This document shows, piece by piece, positions 47,034 to 59,107 of a stretch of 64,000 nucleotides of DNA. The position numbers and the translations under genes are program-made. Numbering within the stretch: the stretch's first letter is position 1; each line of letters starts with the position of its first letter. The stretch lies in assembly GCA_020881915.1 (NCBI GenBank), contig JAJFPB010000005.1:3348001-3412000 (forward strand), in the 5' to 3' direction. This DNA comes from Paramyrothecium sp. XJ0827 (Eukaryota; Ascomycota; Sordariomycetes; Hypocreales; Stachybotryaceae). The notes beneath the pieces are model-generated. The model saw only the letters and a program-made list of their open reading frames with translations, made no database searches and was not told where the DNA came from.

Positions 47034-47981
47034 TTAGACACACTGGGAGTACCACTCGTTGACAGCCTTGCAGCTTCCGGCGGAGCAGCACTTGGCGCCG
47101 TTGAAACCCTTGCCGCCGCACTGGCCGTACATGCCGGAGCAGTTGGCGCTGGGGGGAGCGGTAGCAGGAGGGTTGGAGGCAGCAGGGGGGTTGGAGGCAG
47201 CGGGAGGGGTGGCGTTGTCGGTGGAGCCGGAGGAGCCGGAGCTGCCGGACTTCCAGACGGCAGGGCCGGGGAAGGGGAAGGCCTTGACACCGCCGTAGAT
47301 GCTGAAGTTGGCGTAGGCGTCGGTAGCCTTGTAGGCGCCGGGGAACTTGACCACGGGGCCGGGCTTGCCGCTGCCGCCGCCGGTGACCTTGACCTGGACG
47401 CAGGAGACGTAGTGCTCGGGCTGGTTGACGTGGGAGCGGTGGACGCCAATGTGCTCGAAGCGCACCAGGTACTCTCCGCTGGGGGTGTCCTTGGGGACGG
47501 TGGCGGCCATCCAGTTGCGGTCCCAGGTGCACCAGGCGTCCTTGGTGAAGTCGCCGCCCTGGCGGCAGACGCCCTCCTCGAAGATCTTGAACCAGTCGCC
47601 GGAGCCGTCGTAGGCCTTGACGTTGTCGCCGGGGGCGCGGGACATGTAGACCAGGCCGGGGCCCGGGTGCTGCATGGTGGCGCCGACGCCGAGCTTGACG
47701 CGGACCTCGGAGCCGGCGGCGACGGTCAGGACCTCGGTGCGGCCGGCGCTGGAGAAGGCGCCCTGGTTGCAGCGGGCGTCGGGCCCGTCGATGGTGGAGC
47801 CGTCGCGCAGGTCCGCGGCCGGGTTGGACGAGAACTTGATGGGGTTGTAGGCCGTGGGCCGGGTCGACTTGCGGATGTACTTGTTGGGGGTGGTGGTGGC
47901 CCCGCCGACAATGTTGGTGTCGAAGAAGTAGTGGGCAGAGGCCACCTGGGCAAGGGCACCGAGGACGAGAGAGAACTTCAT
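47034..47981 (-). CDS. Secreted AA9 lytic polysaccharide monooxygenase with CBM1
   Basis: Intronless frame of 315 aa. AA9 enzymes are secreted copper enzymes that cleave cellulose and related glucans oxidatively. The signal peptide is residues 1-16 ([16 protein letters not shown]); cleavage exposes H17, the N-terminal copper-brace histidine. The second copper His is H105 in [12 protein letters not shown], and the axial Tyr is Y191 in [14 protein letters not shown]. The position two before this Tyr, usually Gln, is Glu here (E189). A Pro/Ala/Ser/Asn-rich linker (about 250-280, with a duplicated NPPAAS unit) leads to a C-terminal CBM1 ([11 protein letters not shown]...WYSQCV) that binds cellulose. 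I start at 47981 because this ATG directly precedes the signal peptide; the frame upstream to 48023 would mask it. XlnR, encoded in the same window, is the expected type of regulator. Confidence 0.97.
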   Translation of the reverse strand: MKFSLVLGALAQVASAHYFFDTNIVGGATTTPNKYIRKSTRPTAYNPIKFSSNPAADLRDGSTIDGPDARCNQGAFSSAGRTEVLTVAAGSEVRVKLGVGATMQHPGPGLVYMSRAPGDNVKAYDGSGDWFKIFEEGVCRQGGDFTKDAWCTWDRNWMAATVPKDTPSGEYLVRFEHIGVHRSHVNQPEHYVSCVQVKVTGGGSGKPGPVVKFPGAYKATDAYANFSIYGGVKAFPFPGPAVWKSGSSGSSGSTDNATPPAASNPPAASNPPATAPPSANCSGMYGQCGGKGFNGAKCCSAGSCKAVNEWYSQCV

Positions 47982-50900
47982 TTTGATAAAAAAGAGTGTT
48001 TGGTGGTTTGTAAAGGGGCTCACGGAATCCTAGCGTGGAAAGTCTTTTTTTTATTTGACAAAGAATGAATGAAGTCAAGTGGTGAGACTTGGAGAAGCGA
48101 ATGGACAAGAGTCAAGAGAAGGTGAATGAAAAGAAGGAATGATCCGAATGTAGAGACTGGCTGCTACTGGTGAGGAACAAAAACCATCTTCTCGAAGCCG
48201 GATTGCTCGAGTTCTTATACTCGCATCTCGACGATAAGTCTCCGTCTCCTTTCCCAGATCCTCGGTTCCTTGCCTCACATCGAAGAACAACTCTTCCCTG
48301 TCGACCTTGCCACTTTTGCGCTGCTTGGGCCACTGGCATGACCAGGTGGTGTTTGAGATTGATCGTGTCCTGGCCCCCGGGAGGCTCAGTCTACCCACCA
48401 AGGCCATGTCAACTCCCGAAGAAGTCATTGGTGTTGTGGGTTTCGTCCCTGTCCTGCTATTTCAGCAAGGGGCAGCCTTGATGGTTTCAGATCGGCAGTT
48501 ATGGGTGGTCACGAAAGGAGACGAGCGCTCCCAGTTCTCGAAGAGCTCTAGGGGGGGGCCAAGCAATGCTGTACAGACGACGGAGCATGTAGGGGCTGCC
48601 TTGCTCGGCGGGTGTTGTTGTTTCGCAGAGACGACAAAGGACGACGGCATCTCCCATCTACATGGTACCGCCGTGTAAAAGTTCCACTGTCACCAATAGC
48701 TTATGTCAAACGACTCTGGGCTTGCAAAGTCCCAAGATGAATGATGGCGTTGAACTCATCTCGGCGGCCCACAAGGCTGGCGTGCTCCGCCAATCAAAGA
48801 CAAAGTTATACGCAAGGCGGGCTCCTGTTGGTCAATGGCCTGCATGAATCCAAACAGCGACAAACGAAACTTGGACCATTGGGGTAACGGCGAAAGAAGC
48901 GACGAACGGAGCCCACCGGGCGACGGGCCGTCTTGGCGAGCTAGGTGAGGCACTCGTGGAGGCGAGACGTCGAAGGGGCCCGCAGTGGCCAGAGCAATAG
49001 ACCCGGCCCAGACTGCGACATGTTCACGCCGTTCCCACCGGCTCGGCTCAAGGGGGGGCTTGGTTCCTCATCGGTTGTGGGAAAGCTCGCAAGTTAGCAC
49101 ACGGAATCCTTGCGACGCTCACGACGACCCCAGCTGCCGATTGGCCCAAATTGGGATCCCATCCCCTGACGTCTCATGCGGCTGCGATTGAATTCTCCAA
49201 TGAACCCGGTCAATTAAGCCCAAACGGACTAGGATCAGGCAGCGCTAGGCCCAGAATTTCAAACCACGTTCTTTTGTTCCCTAGATGAGCAGTTCATGCG
49301 CGCACGGTAAGGTTATCACCAACAGATTACCAATTCATCCAACAAGGCTTGCAATCGATCGTGTAAAATTTCAAAACTTAAAGCGGTATTTCGTTGCGTT
49401 GCAGGAAATTAGAGGCCTGAGCGGCGGGTTTCCGCCAGGCCAACGTTGATGTGGGCATCCTTGGCTGCCCAGCCTTGCCAATCTGGGAACCAGCATCATG
49501 TACACGGCCTGGCTTCGGCAACGGTAACACGTTTTCAGTGATCGCGGCCATTTCATTCTGTCGTATTACTCAATGCTGACGACGAGCCCCTCAAATCTCC
49601 TTCTCAAGCTACTGCCACTAGTCCATGTAAATCAAAGAAGCAAACAGGCTGTGCGACCAACGGGAAGTTACAGGGCCAACAACTTGATGAGGCGCAGAAG
49701 TAAACGAGTACGTGACACATGAGACCGCCGGAAGTACGAAGAGTCATCAACGATTAACAAAAGCATGGCTTTTGATTAATCATGAATAGTAGTGTTGCAG
49801 ATTGAGTCCATCTACACCGTCTCTTAAGCCAGTGACGAAGCAGTAGTGATTGCCCCTGAGTCGAGGAGACAATTAGTTTACTACATCCCAAAGTTCCGTC
49901 CAAGTCGGCCCTTCCAAGGAACACCAACTCTCACTTGAGTTTTCGAAAAGGGGTATGGCCGTTTCGACCTCGCCAGGCATCATCCCTCGACACACAGGGC
50001 CAGTTGCTTCGTCATCCCACTCACATGATTCGAAACAGATTGCATGACCTTGAAGAGAAACAATCTGCAAGTATGAAAGTTTATGTGGCTACACCGTCAT
50101 GTTTCCAGGCAATTTCCTACTTGTTTTTGTCCATCAGTTCATGCATCAACATCACCACCTAGCAGCTTGATCTTGTAATGTGTGTGTCATCTTTCGGGAG
50201 CGTGAAGCATGGCTCTGATGGTTCTGCTGCCCCAGCTGCCCCTTATTACAGGCATATGGGTTCTTCACAAGGGGCTGTGGCGACAGGATCTATACTCCCT
50301 GTGTGCCAAAGCCATTCAACGACCGCATCACAGGCTCAGCGGCAGCAGTAGTGCTTCATAACAATGTGGAGATGATCATTGTAGTAAGTTTAATCTGTTT
50401 GTTCCCGACACTCTCGAACGGTCAAGCTCTAGGACTGTTAAGCGCACAAGTTAAAGACTCTGCTCAGCCACGAGTTTCAATACCTGCCTTACCCTTCGGG
50501 GGTGCTTTGGAAGGGTGGCATGTCAGTCACTACATAAAAAGGACATGTGGCTATAGCCGTCTAGGATGAGGGTACAGCATGCCATTGTTTCAAAGGCAGC
50601 CATCTTGACCTTCTGCTTCTTGCTAAAGGGGTTGAGCGACTAGTGGAACAGGAACAGGGAAAGTGGCTGGCAGGATTCACAAGGGCTCGATACGCGCCGA
50701 CAGGAGCAGCAAGGAAGTCAGCAGCTGCAATGCGGCCACGGATTTCGCGTCTGTGTTTCCGTAGCCGCTTCGAGAGCCTGGGGGCTGCTGCAGGTAACCC
50801 TGGCCACAAGTAGTGAAACTAGAACTGGGAATGATTTTCATTGTCTGCAGAGCAAACTCTGGGAGACGAGGATCCCCCTTTGATCTTGGGCTTCAACTGA

Positions 50901-53900
50901 CCGCCTCACTTAGAAGTTCTCTCCTACTAATGACGTGTAAGTCGAGATCAACTCACGCAGTGGCGAGCCCCCGTTGCAGCTAGCCTCTTAATCAGCCGTT
51001 ACGAAGACGACGAGCCCACTTGGCAACGGATAAATACACCGGTACCTGACTGCTGGGAACTGAACTTGACAGTTAATTTCAGAGGCCCAAGCGATCTCAC
51101 ATGGAAAGTTAGCAGCCAGATCACACAGGGGGGGGGGCTTGTGGAGCGACGGCAGTGAGCCAGGACTTTGTCGATATGCTCGACTCCTCCACACCATTGT
51201 TCGGGCCCTTTTCTCATCTACAGGGCATTGTGAAACCATGAAGCGGATCGTCAGATGGCTGATCCCTACAGGTTCGGCTTGGCTTGTCGAGCCTTGTCGA
51301 TTATGTTGCTTATGCCAGGCTCCATGGGCGCGTCGCTACCAGGCGTGGGGACGACCAGGTCGCCAAGTCTTGGCTAGGAACCAAGCTGCCGCTTATGATG
51401 GTCACGACTCATAACAGAACACACACACCCCCTTCCCCCTTCCTCTTCGATGCTTCTCTATACCTGAAGGGTAAGCTGTTCGTCTTTGCATGCCGGTATG
51501 GGTGCGCACTCCCGCGGGAATGTACCGCACGTCCCACGTCGTGCAATGCGCAGAGGCTAATGACAGCATTTATTAGGTCTGTGTTCAGGCTAAGTCAGAA
51601 CAGGCATGAGTTGGCGATGAATAAATCATTCTCGAACGACGAACTGGGAACCTCGGCACTGTCTCCGTCTCCACCGAAATCAAAGGATGAAACCAGCCTA
51701 TAATATTCAACTCGTTCATCAGCACTGGCCAACTGTCGACCTGCAGGCAAATTTCACAACTCAGAAATGCAGCAAAGAGCGTGCTTCACCGGCCGTTTTA
51801 TCTAAACTTTTGTCTTCATCTGCTGTTGTTACCATGGACAGCCAGGAGCATGCTGGTGGTGAAGGACATCGGCTCAACCCATGAATGAGGGCACCTCCAC
51901 CCCCCCGGGCCAGCTTGCAACTACCGAACATCGATGGGGTTAGCGCGGGCTAGCTTGTCAGCGATGACCAAGACCTACCACCGGCCCATTTTCCCGACTG
52001 ATGTTACTGTAGGAACTTGTGAGTTGGAGCTGAACCGGCGGGGCGGCCTGGGCGAGCCTTCGCTTACACCGGAGCCCACTTCAGTCGGATAGACCTCGTA
52101 CCTTCACGAGCTTGCTTTCCGAGAAGCCCCTAATTGGCCTTGATTCATCCAAGCCGCCTTGCCCACAATCACATGTCCTTTGGAAACTACCTTCTCCCCG
52201 TCTGCGGTGCTGTCCATGCTACGCCGTTAGCATAATCAAGACAACGGGCTAAAAATCAAAGAATGGGCTTGACACTAGAGCAATTGGTCAGGCCGAGCTT
52301 CATTTATTGATGAAATGCGGATGTGTCTCAAATTAGGAATGACATAACATCTAGAAACCAATTCCACTTGGAAAACTGGGCATCTTCACAAACCCTTTCT
52401 GTTTCCCAGTTTAGCTCCTGCAGCTAATCATCCGTCTGGTTACCCGCATCGCCTTGGTTTCCACCTGAATCGTTCTTGCAACATGTAAATGCGGTTAAAG
52501 TAAACCAACAGTTTTCATGCATTGCTGTATTATCGAATATTGTACCTTCTTCGTGGAAGTAGGATTGCGTTTTACTGTCCAGCGTTTCTACTGCAAAGAT
52601 GTCACGCAAAGATTTCCAGAGGTCGCTGGTTTTTGGGAGCTCTACGAGTAAATAAAAATGTTTGCGTCTTTCCCTTTGCTTCTAGAGGATAAGGCTTGAT
52701 TTAGGAGCCAGGAAGCGTTTCCGTAGCCTGTCGACAGTGTTGCTTTCAGTGATCTTCACTCTGCTCTAGCAACCAGATCTCTGTGTCATGATGGTTGTGA
52801 ATCAACTTCTGTAGATCTCTAGGCAATAGGGAGCAGCGGCTCCTGCTATGGCCATCCGTGCTCGCGGGGGATGTTCCAATGCTTATGGCATGTGCCCTGA
52901 CAGTTCCATGCCTCTCATGCTCAGCAAGACATGCTGGCTGTAAGTGCCAGGAACACATAAGACAGGATCTCTTCGGTCCAGATGATTTAAACAGCCACAC
53001 ATCTAAGAAGCCGTGTCCCATCATATCCAGGGCTTTTCAGAGACTATAACAATTCTTCTAGTGATAGTGTTCTTCGCACTACTCCAGCGGCACACCTCTC
53101 GACACTGTCGGAGGCCGGGTTACTGAAGCAGAGTGTAGAGGGCTATGGTGTCAAACAACTGTAATTAATCTCTGAAGAACTCTATCTGAGGGAGCCGTGG
53201 CTCCTCGTGTATTTATCGTCATTATTTGCGCTCTCGGGGGCTGGGACGGTCCCCATTTCGCGTGTTCTGGCAGACACGAACTCTCCACCAGTCCTGGCTC
53301 TGGAGTCTTTGAAACTAAGACCACCCACCACTAGAGTAGAACAGAATATGCAGTGAATCAGAGTTGATTTCTTATTCCTTGCAGAGATTCGTCGAAATCA
53401 ACCTAGTCTGTCAACATTGAAGTTGGATTCTTCAACGCATGGGAGGGCGAGCACGAGACATCCTTTCACCCCCTAATCATGGCCATTTTAAATCATTACT
53501 GCCCGTCTGTACGTGAATTATATGGGGCAGATGGCCTGTACCTTGAACCATGACTAACCGTGACTACTGAGGCTCTATTTCAACCGCGATGGCCAGGCTA
53601 TCGTCGCTGCCGTTGTACATATGCAGACTACCCTATACCTATCGGCCGTTCGAATCGTGACAATTGTCAGCGAAGTGATGCGACGCTGAAGATGATGGTT
53701 GGTCTGATAGCAGAAGCGGCTAGTGATTATTTTGGCTGTACAGATTGTTCGTTCTTACTTCACTGGTGTGCTCGGGTGGTTGTTCATGCTTGCACCTCCT
53801 CGGCTGCATCGCTTCATTTACTAAATGAAGTATCAACAAACACAATTGCCAGAGTGGAAGACGTGCGACTCCATAGCGATTGGTGTAACCTACAGCTCGA

Positions 53901-54202
53901 CATGAATCATTTCCTTTTATTTCTGCCATAATGATCTAGCTTTCTAAATTACAGTTCTACGAAAATCACTGTACTTCCACAACAACGTGCTATGCAAATA
54001 CCACCCCGTTGCGCCTAGGATGATGCCCCCTAGTGTCTTGTAACTCCAGTCATAATGACAGCAAATATCGCTTGCGAAGGGGGAAAATCCCGTTCTAAAA
54101 CACTGTATATACTCCACCCGAAAGAAATGTGATTTGGCGGAGAAGCCGTCCAGCCTCCGCTATGGAAAATCCAGCTTCTGAGACTGCCTAACGCACTGCG
54201 CC
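47982..54202. other. 6.2 kb gene-poor spacer
   Basis: The part next to 47982 is the AA9 promoter. The rest has only short open frames. A possible decayed gene is noted separately at 52424-53024. I see no complete transposable element, tRNA or rRNA. Composition becomes more AT-rich beyond about 52 kb. Confidence 0.5.
52424..53024 (-). pseudogene. Possible relic of an unknown gene
   Basis: Two adjacent minus-strand frames look more protein-like than the surroundings. The first (53024 to 52746) includes GTVRAHAISIGTSPAST and LQKLIHNHHDTEIWLLEQS. The second, in an open frame from about 52680 to 52424, reads VELPKTSDLWKSLRDIFAVE and LDSKTQSYFHEEGTIFDN. They could be exons joined across 52756-52690 or pieces of a broken gene. 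I do not recognise the family and no complete start-to-stop model is clear. Confidence 0.25.
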
Positions 54203-55342
54203 TCAGTTCCTGGCACTCCGCGCTTTCAGTGCCAGATACTTGGGTCGCCTTAGACGGGGGCGCTTGGTCTTCATCGAATTGATCGACTCTTGATCTGTAT
54301 CGCCTGACTGGCCCAACCACTTAGCAATGGCTTGGATAGCCTCGCCGTATTCCGTGTGGACACTCTCCTTGGGCGCCATGGGCGGGGGGTTGTCCCAGCC
54401 ATGTCTCTCGCCTTCAACAAGTCGCATACTGAAAACCTTGTCCATGGCCTCGAGCCTATTGGCAAACCTGATGCCTTCCGCCAAGAGCATGTCGTATTCG
54501 CAGAGGCACAAGTGCAAAGGCGGCAATTTCGCCAGCATTTCGTCCGGCATAAGGCCGGGAGAGAGGCGTAGATCCGTGCGTTCCCTCCGTGGAATAGGAG
54601 GGTGAATGTACGATGCGTCGATCAAGTCCGTCATGCCCTTGGGAAGCGTCAGATCAGGTCGAGTGCACGTTGTGCGCTTCTCGGGACGAGAGATGGTCCA
54701 GTCAAGTAAGGGATAGAAGAGAGTGAGGCCAGCAATGGTGGGTGCCGGGGATGGCAAGGTGTATCCGAAGCGGGAGGGGTCTTGCAGAACGATCCAGGTA
54801 GCCAGGGTCATATTGCCGCCCGCAGAGAATCCAGACAGAATGATACTGTCAGGGTCGATACCAAACTCGGTTGCACGGGCGGCGATCTGCACGACTGCAT
54901 CGACGCAGTCCTCGAGAGGGATAGGAAAGGGATAGCTGGGCGCGAGCCGGTAGTTGACGGTAAAGACAACGGCATCCAACGAGGCAAGAACGGCGCCAGC
55001 CCATCGGGCATCGTCAGTGCCCTGGCCGAGGATCCAGCCACCGCCGTGGAAGTTGATGATGGCAGCACGATTTCCTATGGAGATCTTTGGAGGATTCCAA
55101 ACCTCGACCTTGATCTTCTGACGACCGGGGTACTCAGAGATGGTCGCGTCGAGCCATAGCTCACGGGAGGGCGAGGGAGCAGGCGGGTCCACGCGATTGT
55201 GTATGCTGAAGCCCAAGCTTGCGGCATAGCGGACGGCTGAAGCACGAGCATTGAGGTACCAGCGGGAACTGGTCTCAAGCGGATTCACATAGTCGGGAGG
55301 CTCTGGTGTGGTGGGATTGCTCGCTGTGGGAAGAGTCTCCAT
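54203..55342 (-). CDS. Alpha/beta hydrolase, HSL/fold-3 type (candidate ErdH-like)
   Basis: Single-exon frame of 379 aa. It shows all hallmarks of the hormone-sensitive-lipase-like hydrolases: the oxyanion motif HGGG (residues 99-102, in INFHGGGWILG), YRLAPSYPFP, the nucleophile S173 in GFSAG, acid D284 in CEYDMLLAEG and H314 in GERHGWD. No signal peptide or membrane segment is obvious. The tail is basic (KTKRPRLRRPKYLALKARSARN). I start at the ATG at 55342; the frame upstream (to 55402) opens with TTG only. Such enzymes cleave carboxyl esters, including sterol esters. It lies divergently from erdS, the sterol aspartate synthase, across 3.8 kb, which makes hydrolysis of ergosteryl-aspartate a reasonable but unproven guess; a general esterase or lipase is the alternative. 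Confidence 0.9.
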   Translation of the reverse strand: METLPTASNPTTPEPPDYVNPLETSSRWYLNARASAVRYAASLGFSIHNRVDPPAPSPSRELWLDATISEYPGRQKIKVEVWNPPKISIGNRAAIINFHGGGWILGQGTDDARWAGAVLASLDAVVFTVNYRLAPSYPFPIPLEDCVDAVVQIAARATEFGIDPDSIILSGFSAGGNMTLATWIVLQDPSRFGYTLPSPAPTIAGLTLFYPLLDWTISRPEKRTTCTRPDLTLPKGMTDLIDASYIHPPIPRRERTDLRLSPGLMPDEMLAKLPPLHLCLCEYDMLLAEGIRFANRLEAMDKVFSMRLVEGERHGWDNPPPMAPKESVHTEYGEAIQAIAKWLGQSGDTDQESINSMKTKRPRLRRPKYLALKARSARN

Positions 55343-56480
55343 GAAGCAGGGTGGTGTTATGAAGGTGGGAGGGGTGTTGGGAGGGAGAGGTGGGAAGAGC
55401 AAGCTCGAGGCCGGCGAGATGTGAACGAGTCTGGTGTGCTGTATTCCCCGGGGTTTCCTCTCTGAGAAGCTGGAGTCAGAGTTTCAGAGCGGGCCGCGTC
55501 AGGACGTCGTCGTTAGACAAAGTCTCTTGCTCTGCCGGATTGAACGTGGCGGGGGTCAGCAACAGCAAGGGGGTTGGCTGATTGGTTTGATGTGCGACCG
55601 ACTCAGCGGGAAGGTGGCCAGCGAGAAGGTGGCGAGTGAAGTGCGTGGTTGAAAGTGGGGGAGATGTTCTAGAAGGGGTCTATCCTCGGATATAGAGGGG
55701 AGACACAGACACCCAATCCGGGGAGCTTATTCTGATCCTCGGACGGCTGAGGTCGAGAGAAGAAAACACCCAGAGCAACGGTATAGGAATTGCAAAGTGT
55801 GCGAATCAGATTGAACGGAAGCCGACGGGGAACTAACGCCAGTAGCAAGTATGCCAACGCAACCTACTTGGCTACTAGGTGGAGTTGGTCGAATCGCCGG
55901 GCTGGAGGGCTAGGTACATAAAATGTACTAAGGGGGAAGCAGACGAGGGGGTAAAAGCACCACGCAGAGGCCTTGGCCTGAATGGCTTGCTGAAACTCTG
56001 GCTCGTCCGGACGGCGGGCGTTAAAGATTGACGTTTGCCGCGCAGCAGTGATGCGCTAACTCGTAACTTTGTGACCGCGGTCCAGGGGAAATTCAATAAA
56101 CCGTCGATGTGGGTGAGGAGATAAGGAGGGTGGAGGGAGAAATAATAGTCGAATAGGAAGAGGTAGGGGATGAGTTAAGTTAGGCTTGGACGATGACAGC
56201 GACGGTGACAGAGACAGTGATAGCGTCAACGAAGAATGACGACAGGGGTTTACAGGGTCAAAATGGGCGGAGGAGGTTCAATTAACCTACAGCGTGCTGC
56301 GGCCAAGGAAGGCGCAGCACAGGGGACTTTAGCTAAGACGAGGCAAGGTACGGGCAGAGAGGACAAAGAGGACAAAAACGACCAATATTTGTTAGAGGCC
56401 TTGGCTGTCTTGCCGTACCTACACACTTTACCTTAGCTTACAGTTCATGACGTCTGTTTGCGATTGGCCATTGTGGGCAT

Positions 56481-56541
56481 TCCCTTTACCTTGCCTTACC
56501 TTACCTTACCTTACCTTACATCACCTTACATAACCTTAGGT
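56481..56541. repeat. ACCTT pentanucleotide tandem repeat
   Basis: About eight imperfect units of CCTTA/CCTTG in tandem, then degenerate units to CTTAGGTAA. It is the reverse complement of the AAGGT motif elsewhere in the window. Confidence 0.9.
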
Positions 56542-57410
56542 AAATTCTGTATCGTAGATACGACGCCTCACGTAGCCCCGGACTTACTATCTTTCATTTC
56601 TGCCCCAATCCCCAATGAGCAAAGTCGCGCAGCTCACAAATCCAGTAGCGTCACTCAGTAGGTCGGGGACGTGGCCGATGAGCTCAATCAGAACCAACGC
56701 AAAGTAGTGACGTCACGGCCAACCATAGTGGGCTCTCCCAGCGTCGGCGACATCCGAGCACAACAAACGCAGAGCCATGTTCCACATCCCAGTCGAAAGC
56801 CATGGAGCAACCAAATTGTCAAAACCTGCAACAATGTGGGCCGGAGCAGAATGCCCGGACCCTTCGCACATCCAAGTCTTGATCGGCCATTCCACGAGAC
56901 TCGCCATTCTCATCATGATGTGAGAATGGACATGCAAGTTGTTGGTCAGGGCGCCAGGACGCCAGATACCGGGGATGCCTGCTCTCCCCTTACCTTATCT
57001 ACTCATGCGATTTTGGATGGCCATGGCGGAACTCAATCTTAGACCCAGCGCCTTTACTGGGCACCTTTCTAGACTCAACCGCCACAAGTCGCGCTGGCCT
57101 CGTTTCCCCCTCAATTGTCCACAAATTCCCCATGAGGAAAGGTAGATGATCAATTACAATTTAAACTAGGTCAAGGCCGCGAACTGTCTAAGGCTCTAGG
57201 TTGTATGCGCTGGCAACTTTCATGGACGGTTGGATCCGTTTCGTTAAATGAGTTTGTGATGCGGCGACCGCCAATCTTCGTAAACAAACACGCCCATTGC
57301 ACTTGAACACAGTGGATTCTGGAGGCTGCTGGCACTGTTCGCCCTATTTTTTACTGTCGGTTTTTTTCCTTCTTTGCTTCCATCCATGGGACTAGAGAAA
57401 AGACCGAAAT

Positions 57411-57472
57411 TCCAGCTCCGATGATGCCGTGCCCACATCAGTCCAGCTCCGATGATGCCGTGCCCACATCAG
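57411..57472. repeat. 31-bp perfect tandem duplication
   Basis: The 31-bp unit starting TCCAGCTCCGATGATGCCGT at 57411 is repeated without mismatch at 57442. It lies in the spacer upstream of erdS. Perfect identity suggests a recent duplication. Confidence 0.95.
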
Positions 57473-59107
57473 TCAGCACGGCGGTAAAGTCTGATTTGAT
57501 CGGAGTGTTCTCCATATGACGCAGAGGCAGGGGGGGGCTCGTTTTCGATAGGGTCTCAGACTACTGACAAAGACCACCATAGCATAGGGCGGGAGCGGAA
57601 CGGAGGAGGTTGACTCAGGGCTTTCGTTACCAATCAACCAATTACAGGACGCAACTAACCTTGTCGGAGGTATGGGTATGCGGGCACGTGGAATCGGCAA
57701 CTGACTGGATGACGGAGACGATGGGTAAGCAGGGTTGCTTCCATCCTTTTCCTTTTCAATTTTTCTGCGCGGAACCACCACTGGGGGGACGGCATCTGAT
57801 CGCTGTTGGTTCGGAATGCTCGGCGAGCCCTACGCCGCCAGTGCCAGGCTAGGAGCTGCCGCCCAGTCAGGGTAGCAAATGGTTGATTTTGCTTCTGACA
57901 AGGGGGGATGGCCCCGATTTTTTCCCTTTGGCTATTGCCATTTTATCAACTGTTGTCCCGTTTGGACCATAGGTCGGCGGTGGTTCGGGTGTTGGCTTCC
58001 ACGACTTGCAGGTCAGGGCCCGCGGCCGGGTCGTCCTCCGCCCTACGGTCGACAAATGGACGAAGGCATTTGCTAAGCTTTCGCCGGGATGTTTTCGCTT
58101 CAAGCCTCCCTGCAGCCCGCAATTACAAACGCTCGCTCCATAGCAGCACTCCGCGCCCGGCACGGACTTACAGTGGACTGCACAGTGCCCACTAAGCTCG
58201 TGGTGTGTGCCGTGTAACCGGGTGTTCGTCGTCTGGCCCTCGGGGTGCATGATTTGTCCGCTGGGCCGCCACGTCGGATGTCTTGGAAAGAGGAGCAGAG
58301 CAAGCGAGCCATGGCATGAAGAGACTTTTTTTGTTGTTTTATTTTTATTTCTCGCACTCTTCTGGTGTTGGATGATCATCCGGCTACTGCTATTTAGCTT
58401 TGCTCCTCGCCCACCCTCCGGATGCTTGTGACGCTCCCCTGATCTTCCCATGTCCCCAGTGTCTATGACTCTTGTCTCATTGAACGGTGATTCAACAAAG
58501 AAAGAAACTATAAGAATCCGAGGCACCAACTCTTGCCGCCCACGCTACGATTTGCCTCCCATCACCTTCCCGCTCCTAAGCAAATCAATCCTCGTCACCA
58601 CTGCACTGCGATCACGATCTACGACCGCGGATCCGCGACTGTCCAGGTTCTTGCGACCGTTTTACTACAGCCCCGGAGACTCTGCCCCGGCCGCCCGCAG
58701 CCCCAGCCCTGAATTGATTGATTCCCCGACCCATTCGCACGAGGAAGAAACGCACACGAGGAGCCGCAAGCAAGGCACGCACGGCAGCAAAACCTGCATA
58801 CTAGGCTGAGGGTCTGACTCTGAAGCGTCTGTGCGGCAGGCCCAGAAGAAGCATTTACGTCAGTCCAGCTGCCAAATTTGGCTCGCTGGCTCTGCCAAGC
58901 AGGAACAACAAGCACGAGGCCGGCCCGCCACACGTCACAACCTGCGAGCCGCGTACCGGTACCTGACCCGCCACCACCGCACCGCGGGCAGCCACAGGGT
59001 CGGACACGTACTGTACCGCATCCTGGTATTCCCGCCCACCCCGGGACGAGCCCCCACCATCCCGCCCCATCAGCCCAGCAGACATCATCATCGATTTCCA
59101 GGAAGCC

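Larger units (their letters stand above)
55343..59107. other. 3.8 kb divergent spacer between the hydrolase and erdS
   Basis: It contains promoters for both genes, an ACCTT repeat at 56481-56541 and a 31-bp tandem duplication at 57411-57472. The longest frame, 57867-58529 on the minus strand, has no domain and no coding bias and is probably chance. Confidence 0.5.

Noticed and set aside
46923..48068. 381-aa plus-strand frame over the AA9 gene
   Set aside because: Antisense shadow: low-complexity Gly/Ala/Val translation, while the minus strand gives a complete AA9-CBM1 protein.
55343..55402. N-terminal extension of the alpha/beta hydrolase to 55402
   Set aside because: The codon at 55402 is TTG; the first in-frame ATG is at 55342 and no conserved block lies upstream of it.
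57867..58529. 220-aa minus-strand frame upstream of erdS
   Set aside because: No domain, no coding bias, and it begins in what should be the erdS promoter/leader; probably chance.
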